A DNA stretch of 10,099 bases from Smittium mucronatum. Taxonomy: Eukaryota > Kickxellomycota > Harpellomycetes > Harpellales > Legeriomycetaceae. The notes under the pieces are model-generated. The model was not told the origin of the DNA. It did no database searches and saw only the letters and a list, made by a program, of their open reading frames with translations. The number at the start of each line of letters is the position of its first letter. Positions within the stretch are counted from its first letter, which is position 1. Shown one piece after another: positions 1 through 9,127 of this stretch. A program made the translations under genes and the position numbers. The DNA lies in assembly GCA_001953115.1 (NCBI GenBank), contig LSSL01001111.1, positions 1 through 10,099 on the forward strand, read 5' to 3'.

Positions 1-1403
1 AAAATAATAAGGAGATAATCAGCATTTTTCTTAACAAATCAAAAAAAACCTAAAAGATAAAAACCATAGCAGAGAAAAATTGAATAGAAGTTTCAAATGA
101 AAATTTATATTCAATTATAAACAATTACAAAAGAAAAAATAATATCAACAAAAGAATTACTCGAGATGAATTAATTGAGCTTTGCAAAGAAAATTCTAAG
201 CCCGAATCAGTAGATTCTGCTTACATAATGGGGTATGAAATTGAAAATGATATTTTAAAGATTTTACAGTCAACCAAAAAATTATTAAGATTTAAGAGTA
301 AATGTATCAATATACACCTTGATATGACATACAAATCACTCGATCTTGGACATCCATATTTGCTCTCGGGGTGACAGACATAGAAAGAAAATTTATACCA
401 ACTTTAATCGGAGTTGTACCAGATGAAAGCTAATCTAGCATACTTTGGAGCTTAATAAAAATAAAAAATGGGGCTGATAGATTAGGATTACATTTTAATA
501 TTGAATAACTAGTAGCGGATTCAGCCCCAAGTATATCTTCAGCAATAAAAAAATTTAGCCCTGATTCTCTTAGGGTCAACTTTTGGGTCCAAAATATTCG
601 AAAAATCACTAAGGTATTGAGAAAATGTAATAGCTTTTTTTAGAAAGAAATAAAAAAGGACCTTTGTGCGATTAAATTATCTCTAAACGCAAATTATTTT
701 AAAAAGTCGTGGGAATTATTCGAATTAAAATATTCCGAGTTTCAAGGATTGGTTGAAACAATAAAAGAGCTAAAAAGAAATTACTTTTTAACTAACAAAA
801 ACTGGTTTGAAGGGTATTTTAATTTCTGTATGATTACAAAAAACGCCATAGAAAGGTTTAATTTTACAATTTAATATAGGTACCTGGATTGGAAAAGGAA
901 TGACATTATAAACTTGGCCAAAATATTTTTACAAATGATGGGAGATATTAGTAAAATGAATAATACTATTAATTTTAAACCAGAATACGAATACGATCAA
1001 GTAATATCCTATTATTCATACCACATTGAAAATATATTGTTTTCTGATTTACACATAGTTACAGCTTATTTAAAGGATTATATCTATCTGAACAATTACA
1101 ATATAGAAACCTTAAGATATTTATACTTTACAAACTTTAATCAAATGCAAAAAAATACTTTCTCAAGTCTCAATAGTAAAAGAAAAAATTCCTATAGTTA
1201 GCTACAGAGATTTAATTTGTTCATGTAGGAGTTTTGGAAAAACTTTAAAATGCTCTCACGTATATTTGAAATTGAAATTGAAAAAAATGAAAAGAAGATG
1301 TGATATAATCACAGCTATTGAATTTGAAAAGAAAAAAAGGAATAACAAAAAACATAGAAGCTAATAGTAGCCTCTCGATACAATACTCAGTTTTGAAACC
1401 TAA
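1..1403 (+). pseudogene. Mutator-like (MULE) transposase with SWIM zinc finger, decayed, copy A
   Basis: This is a broken DDE transposase of the Mutator-like family, which would have cut and moved its own element in the nucleus. It enters from the left edge, so its true start is not visible. Frame 3 carries an N-terminal part (about 84-360) that includes NENLYSIINNYKRKN and then HLDMTYK, whose Asp at 321-323 fits the first catalytic residue. A one-base shift near 357-361 leads into frame 2. There GVTDIERKF, then VADSAPSISSAIKK (second Asp at 518-520), then NAIERFNFTI (catalytic Glu at 851-853) follow in the family order. A second shift, in the A6 run at 1183-1188, returns to frame 3 for a SWIM finger: CSC, eight residues, CSH (Cys 1218, 1224 and 1251, His 1257). 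The reading ends with the tail DTILSFET and TAA at 1401. In-frame stops are at 51, 81, 431, 506, 641, 872 and a triple stop at 1362-1370. An open stretch at 914-1201 is only one piece of this gene. The family call is firm; the subfamily is not resolved. Confidence 0.87.
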
Positions 1404-1561
1404 TATTCAATCCATGACATTTTTGCAATATAATTTAACTCATTCTTAAATTCCTTCTATAAATTAAATAAAAAATGATGATTGTATACATATTTTAAAG
1501 CTAAATCAACTTTTTAAGCATTATTTATGTTTATTTACAACTAGAGTGCTGATAATTTACT

Positions 1562-1584
1562 TATATATATATATATTATTATTA
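1562..1584. repeat. (TA)7 followed by (TTA)3 microsatellite
   Basis: Seven TA units run directly into three TTA units. This is a simple-sequence repeat of the kind common in AT-rich eukaryotic intergenic DNA. It lies about 160 bases beyond the end of MULE copy A and has no visible link to it. Confidence 0.85.
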
Positions 1585-3234
1585 TTTGGAGATTTTAGTG
1601 CTGCAATTCAATGAGAAAAAAAGTATTTTGAGATAATTTGATAAATAAAATATTAAAATATCTTAAATCGCAATTTTTTATTTATTTTTAAGAATTTTAA
1701 TAAAAAAGGCTGGAAAATAATGAAAGCAGAAAATTTTAGTAATAAAAATTAAATATATAGTAAGATATATTCGAATATAAACCTTAATGTTTTTCTAATA
1801 ATTATTCTTTTTTATTTTCCCTAATTGAAATATCATAGAATTAAATTATGTTTTCAAATTTTTTTTCTTTTATTAAAGATATAATGTTGATAAATGAGTT
1901 TAAATAAAAAAATAACAGATAATTTAGCTACCAAATGTAATTTTTAATTAAAATTTGATATTTATGAAGTTAAAATGCTGAAACTCTATTTTGATATAAA
2001 AACTCACCATAAAAACATATATTAATAACAAGAAAAGAACTTTTGCTAATGCTAAAAGGATAAAAGTCATTTATCATCTCTTTTATATTTTATTTATTAA
2101 ATTATTTCCCTTCAAAACATATCACATCGAAATTCTAGCACCCTAAAGATATTTTAATCTTGGATTTAAAATCACTGGCAAGTTTTACGCTCTTTTAATA
2201 AGAAACTCCTTATATAGAGATAAAGTTTTGAAATTTTTTAGGTTAGTAATTAAATTTATAGATCCATTTTGATATTTAAAATACAACAAACTTAATCATT
2301 CAAACCATAGGTGAATTTAAGAAATGCTTATATCTCGAAAATTTATCAAATTAACAATTTACTATAAATAATGAGCCATTAATGTTGAAAATAATAAAAA
2401 AACACATTTTTTTGCGTTTTACTATAAAATTTCGTTTTATTTAACATATATTTTTATTTTTATAATGCAAATATATCTGCAATAATAATAGTATTATATT
2501 GAAAGTAACAAGTATATTAACGTAGAAAGTAAAAAAAATTCATGCTTGTCTTTGTGAAGGGTTTTTTTTTATATTTTAAGAGATATTTTTATAATCATAA
2601 AGCATTCAGTTTAAAATTAAAGAAACATAAATCAACCGATTTACAAATTAAATCTAAACGTTAAATAAAATAGTGTGTGAGACAAGTAAGATTATTATTG
2701 TATGTTACTACACTTAAACATATTTATTAGAAGACTTAAATTCAAAAAGTCGTGTTTCTTAGCTTAAAATTTGAAAAAAATCCATCGAAATATGTTTTTT
2801 GTAACTTAGGACTTTTATGTGTTGATTTTATTACCATAATTGTCGGGGCATGGGTCATTTTTTATTAAATTGTTAAAATATATGATTTATTCGTTTCAAG
2901 ATTTGTTTATTTATAAAGAACAATCGCAGGTGAGTTTTTATGTCACATGACACCAAATAATTTATAAAGTTGACTTTTTAAAATGTTAATCCAAAATTAA
3001 GTTTTATTTAAGATATAATATATCAAAAAATTAAATATAATACATAAAAAAATGAATAACAGTAAAACAAGTACTCATAACTCTTCAAAATATTCTTATT
3101 CGAAATTGATATTTTGGATCAAATTAGAATGACTCCTTTTGAAAAAACTAAAATGAAAATTTGAAAACAAAAGTTGTTATTCTTTATTTTTTGGCGATTT
3201 AAAGCATTTTAGATATTATTTTGAGGCATTTTCA

Positions 3235-3256
3235 TTCCAAATTTTAAATTTTGGAA
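3235..3256. repeat. Short inverted repeat, 7-bp arms
   Basis: TTCCAAA at 3235-3241 is matched by TTTGGAA at 3250-3256 across an eight-base AT loop. In DNA of this composition such a structure can easily arise by chance, and nothing nearby gives it a role. Confidence 0.35.
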
Positions 3257-3771
3257 AATAACAGTTAGCTTCCAAAAGATAGAAAAATAAAATAGCATTT
3301 TTCGGCATATAATTGAATTCAAAGAATGGGGGTTTTTACTAGTAAAATAATTATCAATTTGAACCATAAAATTGAGAAAATATGTTTTAATAAAAATTCT
3401 CGAATAGTGAGCAAAGTTTGACTTCCCATTAAAATCAATTTTATCGAGATTTTTATCCGATCATATGAATAACTAAAGGAACTACCGAGAAATAAAACAA
3501 CCAATAAAAAACAATTAAATTATCCAATAAAAAAAATAATATAATTTTCCTCGTATTATGCATAATTTCATCAACTATTTATGCAGGATATTTCTAAAAT
3601 TATCGATTATGCTTAGTTTACTGGAAGTTTGCACAATTTACTAATTCTTGGACTAATTTTATCGAAAAATAATTACCAATAATTTTAAAAATAAATAATC
3701 CTGTTTTTCAATTACTGGTACAATTTGACAAAAAAAAATCTTATACTTATTTGAATTTTATTAATGATTGA

Positions 3772-3840
3772 CCATCAAATTTTTGTATAATATGATTGAA
3801 AATTGCTTATATTTTATTAGATGTGAAAAGCCATCAAATT
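3772..3840. repeat. Ten-base direct repeat pair
   Basis: CCATCAAATT occurs at 3772-3781 and again at 3831-3840, 59 bases apart. Shorter relatives (CCATCAA) recur near 4133 and 4433. The flanks do not match, so this is not an obvious tandem array or a transposon target-site duplication. Confidence 0.4.
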
Positions 3841-5550
3841 AATTAGAATCATTTATTAATCAATAAAATCGAAATAAAAGCCATAGGTGGATTTTTTTCT
3901 CAAAAATAAGATACTCAATTAAATATGGCTAATAATAATATTTATATTTTTAATAAAAATATAAAATTTAAATCTGTAAAATACACACCCAGCCAAATTT
4001 ATCCAATAAAAATTTAAAAATACAAGAGTAAATATCCAAACAGAAAGGTATAAATTTTTCAAATAGGGTTTTCAGATAGATAAAACTCTGATTCTTATTA
4101 TCGAAACGAGTTGGAATTTGGATTTGATAATTCCATCAAAAAGCAAACCAAAGTGATGTTTTTAAGGTATTAAAGATGAATAAGAGTATTCAGTTAAGGG
4201 ATTATTTTTTCTGGTATCATTCTAACCCCAAAAGGCTTTAAAAAAAGCTGGTATTGTTAATGTCAAATTTTAATATCTATTGATATATCGTTTCGTTCTT
4301 TCGAGATTTATTGGACCAAGGAAAAAACTATTTTTAAAACTAATAAACCTTCATTACAATTGAAATAACAAAGAAATAGATAATCTATGAACTCAGGCTA
4401 AATTCCATTTTTCTTCATGAGAAATTATTAGCCATCAATTCCAACTTTTTGCGAAATTATACTAGTATCTGACCATTTTTTAGAATTTAAAATAGATCAG
4501 CTTCGTATAAAAAAGATCAATAATAAAAAAAGATGGAGGTATTTATGTTTTTTTTGTATTTTTATTTCAACTCTATTAATACTGGAAAAGAAACCAAAAA
4601 TGAGCCATGAATATGTATTAAATTTTTTTTGAGTGCTGATTAACAAACTTTATATTTATATCTGCACATATTCCCACAGATCTACCGATATTCGAATACT
4701 TCCCAAGGATAATTTCGATACAATAAAATCCTAATATAAAAAACACAAGCTTTGGGAAATTTTATTTATTTGATTTAAAGTGGAGATATATTATTTTATA
4801 TTTTTTGCTTTTTGATTTTTGCTTTAAATGGGATTTTTTATGTCTGAATAAGCATAACTTGTTCCTGATTTACAATTTTGTTGATTACTTAAAAAAAATC
4901 GGTGAAAACAAAAAACTTGCAGAAAAATTTAAATAATATCTTAAATAATACATAAATTTTAAATAAAAAATTTGATTTATCGCGGCAAAATACTTGATAA
5001 TGGGATATTCGGGACATTTAATTAGAAACTTTCTACTTTTTTAATCGTTTTTCTACCTTGAATCGTTGAGTATATTTTACCTAAAATGGCTAATGAGCTA
5101 AATAACACTGTCTAAAATTTCATTTTACCTGCTTTAATATGTCTAAAATTGGGTTTTATTTCTAAATTTGGTAAGATATAAAGGTAAAAGATGTTTGCAT
5201 TAAAATAGCTTGATTAAAATTTAAAAAAATTAAATATCTAGTAACTAACTTGACACTTTTCCCCTTTTTTTCTTCTTGGAATTTCAAAGCTTACATTTTA
5301 TTTTCACACTATTGATAAAAATTGCAAATTTTCTTAATTTTAGATAATAAATAATTGCATAAATCAAAAATAAAATTTTATTCATACCTATTGGTAAATA
5401 TATTCTTAACTATTTAATATTTCTGGATGATATTTATTTTTTATATATTATTGGATAAAGTTATACCTTTGAACAGAATAAAAGATATCGTGTTATTCCG
5501 AAATAAGGATGAATTAAAAAGAGATATTCATTTTAATTTTTGATTAAAGC

Positions 5551-5572
5551 CCTATTTTTATAGGTTTTTTTT
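5551..5572 (+). repeat. Small hairpin followed by a T8 run
   Basis: CCTAT (5551-5555) and ATAGG (5560-5564) can pair around TTTT, and eight T follow directly. In bacteria this would resemble a weak intrinsic terminator. Here it has no gene upstream on the plus strand, the neighbouring genes are eukaryotic-type transposons, and T runs are frequent, so it is listed only as a structure. Confidence 0.35.
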
Positions 5573-5741
5573 CTTTTTTCATATTATTGACCAATTAAAG
5601 ATATTATCATTATTTTTTTGTTGCAAATGTTTTCTAATTGAAAATTAAAGGGATTTAATAAAAATAAGCTATAAAAATTGGAAAAAAAAATCTCATATTT
5701 AATATTAATTAAATTATAATTAGTATTTAAACATTTCACGT

Positions 5742-5769
5742 GTAAAACTAATCCAAAACGCTGTTTTAC
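5742..5769. repeat. Inverted repeat, 7-bp arms, beside the DDE element
   Basis: GTAAAAC at 5742-5748 is the reverse complement of GTTTTAC at 5763-5769, with 14 bases between. It lies about 150 bases beyond the stop of the minus-strand DDE transposase pseudogene, on the side where a terminal inverted repeat could lie. I found no matching copy upstream of that gene, so it is not shown to be a transposon end. Confidence 0.35.
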
Positions 5770-5917
5770 GGTTTGATATAAGCCCTTCTATTAATTAAAC
5801 TTTTTCTACTTATAAATACTTGAGGTCTCTCGATAAATTTTCAGAATCAAAATTTTTTGTTACAAACTAAGATATTTTTTTGTTATCCCTTAGCCTCTTT
5901 TTTTTCTCTTCGTTTTT

Positions 5918-7038
5918 TCAATAATAACCACAATATTTCACTCTTATATAATCATACTTTTTTATATCGTCTGTTTTCAACTGTGACTTCAATATATGAA
6001 AGTTTTTAAAAGCTATGCATATAGCTATTATCACCTCTATACTATCCAAAGAGCCTCTATATGTGTCTCTCATTGTTTTAAAAAAGCCTTTTAATCCCCT
6101 GGAAAAATTCTTTACTATTATTCTCACATTTTAGTTAATCGGCTCTGGGTTATTTTATGTTACCAAATGTGTATTTTATGAGCTATATTGTGCGAAACCT
6201 AATCATTTTATGTGATTTCTTCGTCTTCCAATATTCGAGTTTCGTTTTTTTGGTATTAAAACTCTAAATTTTCGATAAAGATCTACATATCCCTTATCAG
6301 TCATTATGGACCATCACTATGAGCCTCACCAAAGTCTTCAATTTTAAGCTTTGTTGGATATTTTTTCAAAAACTCCCTATATTTATTCTACATTAACCTA
6401 CATACTGAAATTTAGTGTATTGAGGTTTCAACTGTATGGTTCGCAAATTCTCATCATCCGCAGGGTATCACCTTAACCTCTATTTTAACACAATATCCAT
6501 GATTTTTCCCTGAATAAAATATCTTACTGTCCTGAAATTATCCAGATGGTCTATTCATGAAAAAACTGTTCAATCAATGATCAGCGACTCAACCCTATGA
6601 TCTGATAAAATTATTTATTGGTCTAATTGGGCGGATTTTTTTATAGGGAATATATATCTTATTATCAAGGATTCTTTGATGGTTTCGAATCTGGAATCAA
6701 CTATTTTACAAACTGGAGGTCCAGATATATTATAATACCTTCCAGGTTTATCAAATTTAAAAAATTGCTTTAATTAGGTCATTTTTACAATCAAATTATC
6801 TTTGGGTGATGATTTTGACTTCCTTCCTCTTTTTATTTCAACTTTAATCGAATCAGTTTCATAAACTGAATATATTTTGTAGAAGTCATTTATTTTAAAC
6901 CCAGTCAAAAAATAAATATATTCTGTGGTCTTAGAGATCTGATTGTAAACTAAAGGCTCATATATTTCGTGATCACTAATGTATTTCATTGGAAAGACAG
7001 AAAAAACCTCTCATTTAATTCATGTTTTTTTTTCGCAT
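5918..7038 (-). pseudogene. DDE_Tnp_4 / IS5-Harbinger-like transposase, near full length, decayed
   Basis: This is a broken cut-and-paste DDE transposase whose span of about 373 codons is usual for the family. The chosen ATG at 7038-7036 opens a basic start (MRKKKHELNERFF). A one-base shift at the A6 run 7001-7006 then leads into the main frame, which carries LTGFKINDFY, RGRKSKSSPKDNLIVKM and YYNISGPPVCKIVDS. These fit the helix-turn-helix region that precedes the catalytic core in this family. Next come SLIID (first Asp at 6575-6573) and DNFRTVRYFIQGKNHGYCVK. After a frame change near 6305 come TDKGYVDLYRK (second Asp at 6298-6296) and VLIPKK. The C-terminal block RIIVKNFSRGLKGFFKTMRD has Lys (codon 6112-6110) where the family has the catalytic Glu. 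In-frame stops lie at 6776, 6617, 6572, 6557, 6456, 6453, 6414, 6390 and 6306 (first base, minus strand). The 6205-6130 part is poorly resolved. No terminal repeats or target-site duplication were found. It is inactive; the exact superfamily branch is uncertain. Confidence 0.83.
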
Positions 7039-7903
7039 CCCTATATATTTGAATATTTCGCGATTATTTTTTTTATATTTTATTTTTAATATAAATAAAG
7101 TAAAAAATTTAAGATATATATATAGATATTTAAACTTTATTCTCCATTCAGATAGCATAGAATCATAGAGCTTATTATTTCAAAAAAAATTAGTGTATTT
7201 TTTTTGGAGAAAATAAAAGTTGATACAAGAAGCCAAGAATATATAAAATTATTTCGAAGTTATTATATTAATCTTCTTGAAATTTGAAATATCTTTTTAA
7301 TTAATAATTTAGAATTTTAATAAACTTTGAATGTAGAAATTTAGAATAAAATAAGATCAACTAAGAACTATTATTTTCGGGTTTAAAAATGCATTATTGC
7401 TCCGAAACACGAATAGTGCTTAAAATTAAGAAAAATTTACACTAAATTTTACGAAAATAGGCTTTATTGGGTGAAAAGTAGCACTTATCGATGAATTGTT
7501 ATATCAAAACATTAATTCGAATAATGGGTTGTTTTTTAAGGCAATTAATCAAAATATATAAAGCCACTTATATTTGAAATTTAAACAAATTTTCTTTTTT
7601 CGGATGCAGCTAAAAAATTGTAATATAATAAGGAATATTGATTCCATTGGAGGAAAACGTAAACAAAATTTGAAATAAGTAAAAATTTAGTTATATTTTA
7701 ATTATTATATTTATATTTTTTTAGGCTTTATATTAAGAATTAATAGAACTATTAAGAATTTGCAGGACTAAATCGATATCATAATCAGCTGTTATCATTT
7801 TATTTATTCTAAAATTAAATTATAGTTTTTCAATAGCTGATTTAAGGATTTTTAAAAATTATTCTTATTTGTTTGAAAAATTGTGTGCTATTATTAATTA
7901 AAT

Positions 7904-7915
7904 CCCCCCCCCCCC
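7904..7915. repeat. Poly-C tract, 12 C
   Basis: Twelve uninterrupted C lie in surroundings that are almost entirely A/T. A run this long is not expected from base composition here. It could be an expanded homopolymer, a strand-slippage product or a sequencing or assembly artefact. Confidence 0.9.
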
Positions 7916-8074
7916 ATTTTTTTAATTGGGCCATTAAGATATAATTGGCAGATTAAAAAATATTCAGGCAGTTAAATCAAAGTAAATTTTCAGATTAGAT
8001 AATTTCTCTATAGATGTTTGAAAATTTTGAAAATCCGTTTTGAATTCTGACCTATCTTTACAACAGTAAAATTG

Positions 8075-8093
8075 CCATCCAATTATTGGATGG
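8075..8093. repeat. Perfect 8-bp hairpin with 3-nt loop
   Basis: CCATCCAA (8075-8082) pairs perfectly with TTGGATGG (8086-8093) around TTA. The stem can be extended by a G-T and a T-A pair outward. Half of the core stem is G/C, unusual in this region. No gene is adjacent and no T run follows, so a terminator role is not suggested. Confidence 0.6.
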
Positions 8094-9076
8094 TATAAAA
8101 ATATGTTTTATAGAAACTCCTTCAATTAGGTGAAGTAAAAAATTCTTTTAAAATGTATAAATTTATAAATTCACACAGTTATATAGTGAAAACCCTAGAA
8201 TAAATTTAAAAATCTGGTTATTACTGGAATAATCTGACGACAAATTTATCAATTTGACAGATTGGGATTCCGTGCTTAATAATCTGATAATTCTAGAAAT
8301 AAACTGATGCCTCTAAATTATTAAATAATCTATATAAACTGTTCAAAGAGTGATTCGATGAAATTCACGTTTACATAATGAAAAATTCCACCAAATGCCC
8401 TTACTAGAAATAGTTTTATTGAAAATTTTTTTTTATCAGAAATGAAAGAATCAAAATAAATTTTTACCAAAGACGTCAAATTCTAAATCCCACTTCATTT
8501 AATGTGCACGTAAAACAATATACTTTTTGTTATTTCCATCAAACTAGTAGAAAATTAACCAGTTTAGATTTAGGTAAGCTTGTAACTTTTATTTTAGATG
8601 GCTTGAGTGCTTTTATGAATAATTATTCTAAATTTTCATTGATAAATTAATTATAATATAAAATAATATTTAAACTGCAATGCACTTCATATAATTTTTT
8701 TTTTTTTTGAACTATTTCTTAGGTTAAAAAAAAATTAAATAACTTCATGAAGATTTTTTATGTATTAAACCAAATAGATTTTTTCAATTTAACTTATGAA
8801 TTTTGAGGGAAAAAAAACGATTCCAACTGTACAGTTCAATAAGATCGTTTAACGCTGTTCCTAAAAGGATTTCTTAGATGAATTTATCTCCGATACTGCA
8901 AAATTAATACGAAAACTTTATTTTATTTGATTAATAACTGTATTTTTGAGAGCTTTAATTTTTTTATTAATATCAATAAAGAAGCTATAAAAAAAAATTT
9001 AGTTATATTTTCAGTTTTTTCAATCAAATAAGTCTTTAAAACGTAATTTTTTAATAAAAAAAGGATTTATCTTTGA

Positions 9077-9127
9077 GATGACTCTTTTTTAGAAAAATTT
9101 TATCTAGTAACTAGTTTAAGAGTCATC
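9077..9127. repeat. 10-bp inverted repeat around the end of MULE copy B
   Basis: GATGACTCTT at 9077-9086 is the exact reverse complement of AAGAGTCATC at 9118-9127, with 31 bases between. On the minus strand the first-read arm covers the last two codons and part of the third-last of MULE copy B plus the first bases of its stop. Beyond the 10 bp both arms continue into a GGATTT-like sequence, with extra bases inserted in one arm. The loop holds a short palindrome of its own (AACTAGTT). Confidence 0.65.

Larger units (their letters stand above)
1404..5917. other. 4.5 kb gene-free AT-rich stretch
   Basis: I find no coding region, RNA gene or transposase remnant here on either strand. All frames are interrupted often, and the longest open stretch (minus strand 3319-3504, 61 codons, hydrophobic) shows no family resemblance and no conserved motif. 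The sequence is mostly A/T runs with little internal repetition: a TA/TTA microsatellite near 1562-1584, a few short inverted repeats and one ten-base direct repeat. It may be old transposon debris decayed past recognition, or ordinary intergenic DNA of a gene-sparse genome. No promoter or origin can be supported. Confidence 0.7.
7039..9115. other. 2 kb gene-free AT-rich stretch
   Basis: No coding region or RNA gene can be supported between the DDE transposase and MULE copy B. Visible items are an 11-base direct repeat (TATTAAGAATT at 7731-7741 and 7750-7760), a 12-C homopolymer, a GC-rich hairpin at 8075-8093, and a loose recurrence of AATAATCTGA at 8228 and 8278 with a weaker third form at 8298. 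The first 100 bases are upstream of the DDE gene and should hold its promoter and element end, but no motif stands out. Confidence 0.65.

Noticed and set aside
914..1201. A separate 95-codon gene.
   Set aside because: It continues the MULE copy A frame without a proper ATG at its beginning, starting after a stop within conserved transposase sequence and ending at a frameshift before the SWIM finger.
1..1403. A reassigned genetic code (TAA/TAG read as Gln or Glu), because many stops in MULE copy A are TAA/TAG in otherwise sensible protein.
   Set aside because: Aligned with the other copy, stops stand opposite different residues: Lys at 872 of copy A, Asn at 506, and in copy B Glu at 9636 and probably Leu near 10085. 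TGA also occurs in frame (81 in copy A, several in copy B, four in the DDE element). Frameshifts and lost catalytic residues point to ordinary decay in an AT-rich genome.
2927..2935. CAGGTGAGT, a perfect match to the spliceosomal 5' splice-site consensus.
   Set aside because: There is no coding sequence on either side and no convincing branch point or acceptor linked to an exon, so a chance match is most likely.
3319..3504. A 61-codon hydrophobic open frame on the minus strand.
   Set aside because: AT-rich DNA gives Ile/Leu/Phe-rich chance frames of this length. There is no motif, neighbour or start context to support it.
4176..4270. A slightly less AT-rich stretch whose plus-strand frame looks protein-like for about 30 codons.
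   Set aside because: It is short, is broken by a TAA and shows no family resemblance to any transposase block seen here.
5551..5572. A bacterial-type intrinsic terminator.
   Set aside because: The stem is only five pairs with little G/C, no gene ends at it, and the window shows eukaryotic-type transposons rather than bacterial genes.
6711..6725. CTGGA-GG-TCCAG hairpin.
   Set aside because: It lies within the conserved SGPP coding block of the DDE transposase and is explained by the codons there.
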